From Candidatus Neomicrothrix sp. UBA7388 (GTDB lineage: Bacteria > Actinomycetota > Acidimicrobiia > Acidimicrobiales > Poriferisodalaceae): a stretch of 12,519 nucleotides of DNA. Below the pieces are notes generated by a model, which was not told where the DNA came from, searched no databases, and saw only the letters and a list, made by a program, of their open reading frames with translations. The DNA is taken from NCBI GenBank assembly GCA_002470695.1, contig DKNM01000036.1, forward strand, positions 1 through 12,519. Reading direction: 5' to 3'. This document shows positions 7,779 through 12,477 of the stretch, in pieces; position 1 is the stretch's first letter, and each line of letters starts with the position of its first letter. The position numbers and the translations under genes were made by a program.

Positions 7779-7937
7779 GTGACCTCCGAGGCAGCGCGCA
7801 AAGAGCATGATCGAGCGCAAGCTGCATGCGAAGACAGTTACATAGACCCAGAAACCGGCTATCAAGTTTTCACTGAGAGATATCTGAAGAACAGGTCGTG
7901 GTGCTGTGAATCGGGTTGCCGACATTGCCCATGGTGA
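7779..7937 (+). CDS. DUF5522 cysteine-cluster small protein
   Basis: A 52-residue protein whose C-terminal half is a DUF5522 domain: SYIDPETGYQVFTERYL (20-36) followed by the cysteine cluster CCESGCRHCPW (42-52). Four closely spaced cysteines (C42, C43, C47, C50) and H49 suggest a metal or thiol site, by appearance only. The function of the family is unknown. The reading frame stays open back to 7563, overlapping the P450 start on the other strand, but the extra N-terminal part resembles nothing in the family, which is normally short. The GTG at 7779 is preferred because a near-consensus -10 box (TAGAAT) lies just before it, implying a leaderless message. The domain call is secure; the exact start is moderately so. 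Confidence 0.8.
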   Translation: MTSEAARKEHDRAQAACEDSYIDPETGYQVFTERYLKNRSWCCESGCRHCPW

Positions 7938-7950
7938 AAACCTAAAAGAC

Positions 7951-7991
7951 CGCCCCGTGCAGAACTAAAGGGGGTCCTGGCAAACGGGGCG
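7951..7991 (+). repeat. Inverted repeat / potential stem-loop after the DUF5522 gene
   Basis: CGCCCCGT (7951-7958) and ACGGGGCG (7984-7991) form a perfect 8-bp, seven-GC stem around a 25-nt loop, starting 14 nt after the DUF5522 stop. No T-run follows, so it is not a standard intrinsic terminator. It could stabilise the 3' end or act as a terminator without a U-tract. Confidence 0.45.
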
Positions 7992-7992
7992 A

Positions 7993-8016
7993 TCCGCAGT
8001 GAAGACTAACGGCGGA
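7993..8016 (+). repeat. Second adjacent stem-loop in the convergent gap
   Basis: TCCGC (7993-7997) pairs with GCGGA (8012-8016), and AGT (7998-8000) with ACT (8005-8007), giving a hairpin with a GAAG tetraloop and a 3' bulge. It begins 1 nt after the previous stem-loop. The two lie between convergent genes. Confidence 0.35.
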
Positions 8017-8053
8017 CTGAGGTTTCCACTACGTATTTTTAAGCACTGGTTGA

Positions 8054-8266
8054 CTAGTGCGGAGCACTCACCACAAGATGCTTGAGCGCAGAGAATTGGC
8101 CATGTGCTCCTTGGAAATTGGTGTTGGTTTGATTCTCAGTAGGCAGAGATCTGATGGCGTCAAAACCTTGATACACCGCTAGTAGGTACAGAAGGACGAA
8201 AAGGGCAATGCCATAAACGAGTAGCCGCTTGTTCAGTTGTATTTGCCGTTTCCAGAAGCTCTCCAT
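8054..8266 (-). CDS. Small single-pass membrane protein, function unknown
   Basis: A 70-residue protein with a basic N-terminus (residues 1-14, FWKRQIQLNKR) and one hydrophobic helix at about 15-32 (LLVYGIALFVLLYLLAVY), followed by a polar tail of about 38 residues. The positive-inside rule places the N-terminus in the cytoplasm and the tail outside. I do not recognise a family. The ATG at 8264-8266 is preceded 8 nt upstream by TAGCGT, a TANNNT box compatible with leaderless or very short-leader transcription; AAGAAG next to the ATG is too close to be a good ribosome site. It is divergent from the KTSC-like gene across 66 nt. Existence is likely but not certain given its length. Confidence 0.55.
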   Translation of the reverse strand: MESFWKRQIQLNKRLLVYGIALFVLLYLLAVYQGFDAIRSLPTENQTNTNFQGAHGQFSALKHLVVSAPH

Positions 8267-8274
8267 TGCTTCTT

Positions 8275-8280
8275 ACGCTA
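8275..8280 (-). promoter_or_regulatory. Possible -10 box of the small membrane protein gene
   Basis: On the minus strand TAGCGT ends 8 nt before the ATG at 8266. It is back to back with the TAGGGT box serving the gene at 8333. Confidence 0.35.
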
Positions 8281-8295
8281 ATGGGAATTAGCTAC

Positions 8296-8321
8296 ATGAG
8301 CCTCAGCTAGACAGGGCTCAT
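8296..8321. promoter_or_regulatory. Inverted repeat in a divergent promoter region
   Basis: ATGAGCC (8296-8302) and GGCTCAT (8315-8321) are perfect 7-bp arms 12 nt apart. The right arm touches the -10 box of the KTSC-like gene, so the element is well placed to be an operator affecting one or both divergent genes. Inference only. Confidence 0.4.
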
Positions 8322-8326
8322 AGGGT
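8321..8326 (+). promoter_or_regulatory. Leaderless-type -10 box of the KTSC-like gene
   Basis: TAGGGT (8321-8326) is followed by 6 nt and the ATG at 8333, with no Shine-Dalgarno in between. Confidence 0.5.
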
Positions 8327-8332
8327 CTCGTT

Positions 8333-8701
8333 ATGGCTAGGTGGTTACGAAAGTTACTTGTTGGGCTTTCCCTTATGGCGATTTTTCTAGTGGCCGACGG
8401 TCTTCAAGTGCCTTTGGGTACTAAGCAACACTCTCTAAGTCAACATGTCCACGCTTTCGAGCCCACGAAAGTAGGTCCAAGCAGTCGCCCTAATCGGCTC
8501 CAGGTTGTCGTTTACGACAGAGCTAATAAAGAGCTAAGGGCTTGCTATGTGTCGGGTCGGTGCCACTATTACTGCGACGTGCCTTCTTACGAATTCGACA
8601 GTTTTCGCTGGTCGGTGCTGCCAGATTCGTATTTCTATGTGCGTATTGGCGCTCTTTCGGCTGGTTATCAATGCGGGGGAAGGCCTAGCTCACGTTCTTG
8701 A
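8333..8701 (+). CDS. Exported protein with a divergent KTSC-like domain
   Basis: A 122-residue protein. The N-terminus has basic residues (R3, R6, K7) followed by a hydrophobic stretch (about 8-21), consistent with a signal peptide or an anchor. Residues about 54-113 resemble a KTSC domain: RLQVVVYDRANKELRACYVSG (55-75) then an aromatic turn, CDVPSYEFDSF (81-91), and the closing YFYVRIGALSAGY (100-112), matching the family pattern 'yd..t..L.v.F..G..Y.Y.dVP..vy..f..A.s.g.yfn..I...y'. The eponymous KTSC tetrapeptide itself is not evident. Four cysteines (71, 77, 81, 114) lie in the domain and could form disulfides outside the cytoplasm. The role of KTSC domains is poorly defined; some occur with RNA- or DNA-related proteins, which would not fit an exported copy. 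The start is supported by a leaderless-type promoter. Confidence 0.65.
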   Translation: MARWLRKLLVGLSLMAIFLVADGLQVPLGTKQHSLSQHVHAFEPTKVGPSSRPNRLQVVVYDRANKELRACYVSGRCHYYCDVPSYEFDSFRWSVLPDSYFYVRIGALSAGYQCGGRPSSRS

Positions 8702-8716
8702 GGGTTGTGAAGCTGG

Positions 8717-8917
8717 TTAGGCGGCTTGTCGGTGGTGATCTCGAAATCCGCCATCTGGGTAATTGCGATGTTTGCTCTCTCCGAGAATTTTGCGAATTAT
8801 TCTTGCAACCAGCCCTTTGCGGCGAGCGCGAGGTCCGAACTGGGGAGGGCCTGCGTAGGTCCAATTAGCAATTTCTTCATCAGTTCTAAGGTCGTATTGA
8901 ACTCTGTAACTCTTCAT
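8717..8917 (-). CDS. Small basic orphan protein, function unknown
   Basis: A 66-residue protein starting MKSYRVQYDLRTDEEIANW. The ATG at 8915-8917 is strongly supported: AAGAGG lies 7 nt upstream, and a near-ideal extended -10 promoter lies further upstream. An in-frame reading can extend to 8959, but that start would fall at or before the predicted transcription start. The first half is acidic-polar and contains WTYAGPP; the middle is a basic helix (RARRKGLVARIIRKILG, about 29-45); the tail is polar. No membrane segment or cysteine is present. I recognise no family; a nucleic-acid-binding or small regulatory role would be a guess from charge alone. It ends 15 nt from the convergent KTSC-like gene. 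Confidence 0.6.
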   Translation of the reverse strand: MKSYRVQYDLRTDEEIANWTYAGPPQFGPRARRKGLVARIIRKILGESKHRNYPDGGFRDHHRQAA

Positions 8918-8961
8918 GCCGTTGCCTCTTTTCCGGCTGCTATTTGATTTCATCTCCACGA

Positions 8962-8970
8962 ATTATATCA
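8962..8970 (-). promoter_or_regulatory. Extended -10 promoter of the small orphan gene
   Basis: On the minus strand the sequence reads TGATATAAT, an extended -10 (TGn) with the full TATAAT consensus. Extended -10 promoters do not need a good -35 box, and none is visible. The inferred start near 8955 gives a leader of about 38 nt carrying AAGAGG. It is the strongest promoter I see in the window. Confidence 0.6.
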
Positions 8971-8984
8971 TAAACAAACGTTTA
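8971..8984. repeat. Short palindromic repeat in the divergent promoter region
   Basis: TAAAC (8971-8975) and GTTTA (8980-8984) are inverted around AAAC, and AAACGTTT (8976-8983) is itself palindromic. They lie just upstream of the extended -10 box and could bind a regulator, but in AT-rich DNA this may be chance. Confidence 0.25.
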
Positions 8985-9068
8985 GTAAGTAATGTCGTGA
9001 GGCCTTGGGCACCTTGGCGAGGCCATGTAATGAGTGGGAAGCCAAAACGTTAGAGGTAAGGTCGTGCG

Positions 9069-9434
9069 GTGACTTTCGTGGGAAATGCAGCTCAACTCGC
9101 GGCCGCCCTGTGGATCCTGAATGTTTGGATCCTGCGATTTAACAAGGAGACTGACTATCGCGGGGGTGGAGCTAAAAACCTCCCCGAAGAATTCGACGTC
9201 TACGGCTTTCCCAGTGGAACTGTTTACCTCGTAGGGGCCGCGAAAATAATACTTGCGCTTCTCCTGATAGTGGGTTTGTGGGTTGATGTTCTAGTAACGC
9301 CTTCTGCTGGATTATTAGCCCTACTGATGGTTGGAGCAGTTGCCATGCATTACCGAGCAGGCGACCGCCCTAAAAAAGCGCTACCTGCAACTAGCGTATT
9401 AGTGCTGTCCGTTCTTGCTCTGGTCTTTACATAA
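9069..9434 (+). CDS. DoxX-like membrane protein
   Basis: A 121-residue integral membrane protein with four predicted helices at about 4-23, 53-71, 76-95 and 106-120, the arrangement of DoxX/DoxX-like small proteins. Family-like segments are VYGFPSG (44-50), AAKIILALLLIVGLW (57-71), GLLALLMVGAVAMHYRAGD (81-99) and the terminal ALPA (104-107). DoxX-like proteins have been linked to quinone/thiosulfate or redox-stress modules, but most are uncharacterised, so no substrate is claimed. The GTG start at 9069 has AAGG (9058-9061) 7 nt upstream. The next gene starts 16 nt after the stop and encodes another small membrane protein, so the two are probably co-transcribed. Confidence 0.8.
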   Translation: MTFVGNAAQLAAALWILNVWILRFNKETDYRGGGAKNLPEEFDVYGFPSGTVYLVGAAKIILALLLIVGLWVDVLVTPSAGLLALLMVGAVAMHYRAGDRPKKALPATSVLVLSVLALVFT

Positions 9435-9450
9435 GACGAAACTCTCCAGA

Positions 9451-9798
9451 ATGACGAAGCGTCGGCTGGATACCAAAACATGGTGGATTTTGGGTCATGT
9501 CATTGACCTCGTCCACATGCCGTTCGTTATCTTGTTAGTTCTCTGGGGAGCGGCTCGGTTTCCTGGCGAGCTATACGTTTCTATCGTCGTCACCACCGTT
9601 ATTTTGCAGATAGGTCTGATGGGCTGCCCGTGCTTGGCGCTGACGGGCATGCTGAAACGCCTCCATGATCCCGACTACGTGAATCATTGGTCTTTTACAG
9701 TTTGGCTATATAAAAAATATGGGCGAGTAGCTGGCGTAGCAGTATTTGTTTTCTTTACAAGCATCGGCTTCGCGCTCAATAAATTTCTTTTCTCCTAG
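9451..9798 (+). CDS. DUF2784-like small membrane protein
   Basis: A 115-residue protein with three hydrophobic segments at about 16-33, 41-58 and 92-109. The first (HVIDLVHMPFVILLVLWGA) and the motif GCPCLALTGMLKRL (58-71), followed by HWSF, resemble DUF2784 proteins, where a helix with a central histidine precedes a conserved C-P pair and an amphipathic 'l...LR' helix. Here the pair is doubled as CPC (C59, C61), so a thiol site at the membrane surface is possible. The match is by eye and moderate. The ATG at 9451 has only a weak ribosome site and is 16 nt after the DoxX-like stop, which favours translational coupling or a shared transcript. The in-frame TTG at 9415 is less likely because it lies inside the previous gene. 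Confidence 0.6.
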   Translation: MTKRRLDTKTWWILGHVIDLVHMPFVILLVLWGAARFPGELYVSIVVTTVILQIGLMGCPCLALTGMLKRLHDPDYVNHWSFTVWLYKKYGRVAGVAVFVFFTSIGFALNKFLFS

Positions 9799-9825
9799 CT
9801 TTCGCTTTCTAACTTGAGTCAGCAA

Positions 9826-9854
9826 TTTCCACGACGGTTGCGTTCGTCTAACTT
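9826..9854 (+). promoter_or_regulatory. Leaderless promoter of the DUF2237 gene
   Basis: TTTCCA (9826-9831, four of six to the -35 consensus), a 17-bp spacer and TAACTT (9849-9854) are followed by 6 nt and the ATG at 9861. No Shine-Dalgarno is present. It is likely to drive the DUF2237 gene and perhaps the selenoprotein gene after it. Confidence 0.5.
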
Positions 9855-9860
9855 AAACGC

Positions 9861-10223
9861 ATGGCGAAAAATGTTCTTGGAACTGAGTTAGAAGACTGCA
9901 GCTTCGACCCACTTACGGGTTATTACCGCGACGGTTGTTGTAACACCGGAACCGGCGATCTCGGGGTTCACACAGTCTGCGCAGTCGTTACTGACGAATT
10001 TCTGGAATTCTCTAAAAGTGTCGGTAATGACCTAAGCACTCCCCACCCAGAGTTCGGTTTCAATGGACTCAAAGATGGAGACTCGTGGTGTCTTTGCGCG
10101 CCGCGATGGCAGGAAGCCTTCGAGGCGGGTGCGGCCCCTAAGGTACGATTGGCAGCTACACACATCGCTACCCTCGAATGGGCGACATTGTCGGATCTTC
10201 AGCAGTACGCAGTCGAACAGTGA
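9861..10223 (+). CDS. DUF2237 family protein
   Basis: A complete 120-residue DUF2237 protein. The hallmark cysteine-rich motifs are all present: NVLGTELEDC (4-13), DPLTGYYRDGCCNTG (16-30), HTVCAVVTDEFLEFSK (37-52), GNDLSTPHPEFGFNGLKDGD (55-74) and WCLCAPRWQEAFEAG (76-90). Six cysteines (13, 26, 27, 40, 77, 79) and the surrounding residues are family-conserved. The biochemical role of DUF2237 is not established; the cysteine pattern suggests metal binding or thiol chemistry. No export signal is seen, so the protein is probably cytosolic. It is preceded by a leaderless-type promoter and followed after 68 nt by the selenoprotein gene on the same strand, so the two may share a transcript. Confidence 0.9.
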   Translation: MAKNVLGTELEDCSFDPLTGYYRDGCCNTGTGDLGVHTVCAVVTDEFLEFSKSVGNDLSTPHPEFGFNGLKDGDSWCLCAPRWQEAFEAGAAPKVRLAATHIATLEWATLSDLQQYAVEQ

Positions 10224-10291
10224 CTCAACTCCGATAACGCTAGGCGTCTACCTGTGTAAGGTTGGACTCGTCGCCAAGCAAGGAAGCCGTT

Positions 10292-11419
10292 GTGTCGCAA
10301 TCCGAAAATCAGTACTACGACGAATTCGGCTTCTACAGTCCTCAAGAACTCACACGAGCAACTCGCAGGCAACCTGAGAGCGACTTTCATACAGGCCCTG
10401 AGATCGGCGAAGTCGTTCCACCGATTGTTCTTCCGGACCAGCACGGGATTCTACGTGATGTAGCTAAGTCCCTTCGTGCAAATGGGGGAGTGGTGGTGTT
10501 CCACCGTTCCGCGTACTGGTGACCCCCCTGCATGACGCAGTTGGTTCAACTGCAGGCAGTGAACGAAAGCCTTGAGGGAGCGGGCTACTCGGTTTTCGCA
10601 ATAAGTAACGACCCTATAGAAATCCTCTCGGACTTTGCTGCTAAACACGGCATCACCTTCCCGCTACTATCTGATGGCGACTCGGCAGTTATCAGGGCAT
10701 TCGGAATAATGAACCAGCTGATACGGCCCGACGAAGGTCAAAGTATGCGTTGGTACGGTATTCCATACCCGGGTACTTACTACCTAGACGAAAATATGGC
10801 GGTCACAGATAAAGACTTTCATCAGCACCACGCCCGCCGGGCGTCTGGATCATCGGTACTTGCCCGTGCTCTTGGTCAAGAGGTACAAGTTCACTCCGGA
10901 TCCCAAAGCATCGAAGTTTCTGATCAAATTAACGTGAGCGTGGGTCTAAGCGAGCCAGTACTTCAACTGGAAGTCATATCTCATCTACTAGTCGATGTCG
11001 AAATTCCTGAAGGTATGCACGCTTACGCCCAAGGTGCGCCAAGTCAATTCTCTTGTCTCTCTATCGAAGTACAAGGTGAAGGGATTCGGGTTGGGGATGT
11101 GTCGTGGCCGGACAGCCAGTCACTGCGCACTTTGGGTATAGATGCAGAAGTACCTGTCTACATGGGTCGAATCCGAGCATCTGTGCCAATAACTGCTACC
11201 TCGGATGTGATCCGTTTAGGTCACGAGATTCCTGAAAGTCTTATGGTTTCAGTTGCTGTGAACTTCCAGCTATGCGATGACTACGAATGTTTTCTGCCGG
11301 ACCAAATCGAACTGACGCTCAGTAGCGCTCTCGACCGTCTCGTCGAACCCGAAGGGCTTTCGATCTACGCCGATCGTGTGGAAGCACTGGAGGCTGAAAT
11401 TGGGAGGCCGGTTCGCTAG
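10292..11419 (+). CDS. Selenocysteine-containing AhpC/TSA redoxin fused to a DsbD-N-like domain
   Basis: Read as one 375-residue protein through an in-frame UGA at 10520-10522 (Sec77). Residues about 34-200 form an AhpC/TSA thioredoxin-fold domain: GPEIGEVVPPIVLPDQHG, then VVVFHRSAYW-U-PPC with Sec77 and C80 (a UxxC motif), where relatives have SADWCPxC. After the UGA the same frame continues with QLVQLQ, AISND, FPLLSD and GTYYLDE, all redoxin signatures, so the codon sits exactly at the catalytic cysteine. Residues about 220-345 resemble the immunoglobulin-like N-terminal domain of DsbD (HAYAQGAP; FQLCDDYECFLPDQIEL with C328 and C333). The likely role is peroxide reduction or thiol-disulfide exchange. 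The GTG start has AGGA (10281-10284) 7 nt upstream. The alternative, a nonsense mutation or two genes, is less likely because the frame is intact on both sides and a SECIS-like hairpin follows. Confidence 0.87.
10520..10522 (+). other. In-frame UGA read as selenocysteine (Sec77)
   Basis: The codon order is TAC TGG TGA CCC CCC TGC, giving YW-U-PPC. In homologous redoxins the residue at this position is the catalytic cysteine, and UGA differs from the cysteine codons only in the third base. Decoding needs SelB, SelC tRNA, SelA and SelD, none of which is in the window. Confidence 0.85.
10528..10559 (+). promoter_or_regulatory. Candidate bacterial SECIS element
   Basis: A stem-loop lies within the coding sequence just after the UGA. 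CTGC (10528-10531) pairs with GCAG (10556-10559). An internal loop (10532-10536 against 10554-10555) follows, then GCAGTTG (10537-10543) pairs with CAACTGC (10547-10553) around a GUU loop (10544-10546). Twenty-one nucleotides separate the UGA from a G-starting apical loop, within the 16-37 nt usual for bacterial SECIS elements, which also need a G at the start of the loop. Confidence 0.75.
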
Positions 11420-11451
11420 ACCGGCTGTAGGTATTGCGCGAAGGTTTGTGC

Positions 11452-12306
11452 ATGGAGATTGAGCCGCTACACGAAGACTTTGGTGTGCGCGTCCGAGGTT
11501 TCGACCTGACGGCCCCTCTTGATTCAGAGGAAATAGCGCTGCTGCATCGCTTAGTCGACGACTATTCGGTTGTTCTATTTCCGGCCCAAAGAATGACTGA
11601 TGAAGCGCAAATGCTGCTCACAAGCTCTCTGGGAGAGCCCGAAGAAAATCACGTGATTTATGGCCGAACTGGCGAGCTCGTCTACATCGGCACGGTAGGT
11701 AATGTGATTGATGGGCAGACTCAACGCGACGAAAGCGATCCACATACCCAATCGATGAAGGGAAATAACCTTTGGCACTCGGACTCTTCGTTCCGTGCGG
11801 TGCCTTCCTATATTTCGATTTTGCATGCCTACGAAGTTCCAAAGCGGGGAGGCGCCACGGAGTTCGTTAGTCAACGTGCCGCTTATAAACGACTATCGGG
11901 GACTAAGCAAACAGCGATACAAGACTTACATGTGTTACACGACTACGTGTTTAGTCGAACGAAAACAGCACCCGTTCACGACAACCATGCGGCTTCTTTG
12001 CCGCCCATCGAACAAAAACTGGTCCGCTCTAATCCAAATAACGGACTTCAAAACTATTACGTCGGCGCGCATGCTCGGTCAATAGTCGGCTGGGGCGGAA
12101 TCGAAAGCAGGCTTTTAATTGACGAGCTAAATGCCCTCGCGACTCGTCAGGAATATAGGTGGACCCAATTCTGGACTCCTGGAGACACTCTCTTTTGGGA
12201 TAACCGATGCATATTGCACCGTGGCACCGGATATGACGCGGATCGCTACAGGCGAAATATGCGCCAAACGCGAGTGCGAGGATTAGGACCAACGTTGAGC
12301 GAATGA
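11452..12306 (+). CDS. TauD/TfdA family Fe(II)/2-oxoglutarate-dependent dioxygenase
   Basis: A 284-residue non-heme iron dioxygenase that couples decarboxylation of 2-oxoglutarate to substrate oxidation in the cytoplasm. The iron triad is H109 and D111 in WHSDSSF, plus H256 in LFWDNRCILHRGTG. The 2-oxoglutarate-binding arginine is R267 or R271 in RYRRNMRQTRVRG. The N-terminal GVRVRGFDL (11-19) and the middle FPAQRMTDEAQMLLTSSLGEPE (43-64) are typical of TauD/TfdA proteins, as is GGATEFVSQRAAY (133-145). Length is normal. The substrate is unknown; family members attack taurine, 2,4-D, alkyl sulfates and others. The ATG at 11452 has AAGG (11441-11444) 7 nt upstream, which excludes the upstream in-frame TTG at 11434. 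It begins 32 nt after the selenoprotein stop and is probably on the same transcript, though a functional link is not evident. Confidence 0.93.
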   Translation: MEIEPLHEDFGVRVRGFDLTAPLDSEEIALLHRLVDDYSVVLFPAQRMTDEAQMLLTSSLGEPEENHVIYGRTGELVYIGTVGNVIDGQTQRDESDPHTQSMKGNNLWHSDSSFRAVPSYISILHAYEVPKRGGATEFVSQRAAYKRLSGTKQTAIQDLHVLHDYVFSRTKTAPVHDNHAASLPPIEQKLVRSNPNNGLQNYYVGAHARSIVGWGGIESRLLIDELNALATRQEYRWTQFWTPGDTLFWDNRCILHRGTGYDADRYRRNMRQTRVRGLGPTLSE

Positions 12307-12425
12307 GGCTCGCCACCTAATGGAATCCGTCGGCTGTTATGACGAATTCGTTACGGCCGTTGGAAATAATTGACGTCTCGCCAGCGGCGATTTAGCGTGC
12401 GGAATCCGTTGTGAAAGCAATGGGG

Positions 12426-12451
12426 CTTGGATCACGCACCTGGGATCCAAG
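12426..12451 (+). repeat. Inverted repeat before the last gene
   Basis: CTTGGATC (12426-12433) and GATCCAAG (12444-12451) form a perfect 8-bp stem around a 10-nt loop. It lies between the dioxygenase gene and the final gene, ending 26 nt before its ATG. No T-run follows, so terminator, attenuator and protein-binding site are all possible. Confidence 0.4.
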
Positions 12452-12465
12452 GAAACAATTAAATT

Positions 12466-12471
12466 GGGAGG
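12466..12471 (+). promoter_or_regulatory. Shine-Dalgarno site of the last gene
   Basis: GGGAGG lies 6 nt before the ATG at 12478, a strong ribosome site that supports a real start despite only 14 codons being visible. Confidence 0.7.
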
Positions 12472-12477
12472 CTCCAT

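Noticed and set aside
7566..7937. Longer DUF5522 protein starting at the ATG at 7566
   Set aside because: It would overlap the P450 start on the other strand, adds sequence unlike the family, and the region contains the promoter-like TAGAAT box just before the GTG at 7779.
8043..8060. GCACT/AGTGC hairpin with a nearby T-run (8036-8040) as a terminator
   Set aside because: The T-run precedes the hairpin on the plus strand and is an A-run on the minus strand, so the order is wrong for either direction.
8726..8947. Plus-strand 73-codon frame opposite the 66-residue orphan
   Set aside because: The minus strand has an extended -10 promoter and AAGAGG before its ATG; the plus frame has neither.
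10532..11419. A separate gene starting at the ATG right after the UGA
   Set aside because: It would begin inside the redoxin active-site motif, has no ribosome site of its own, and is in the same frame as the upstream part; one recoded gene explains both pieces better.
12319..12408. Direct repeat of GGAATCCGT (about 12320 and 12400)
   Set aside because: Nine bases repeated once about 80 nt apart is too little to claim an attachment site or repeat array.
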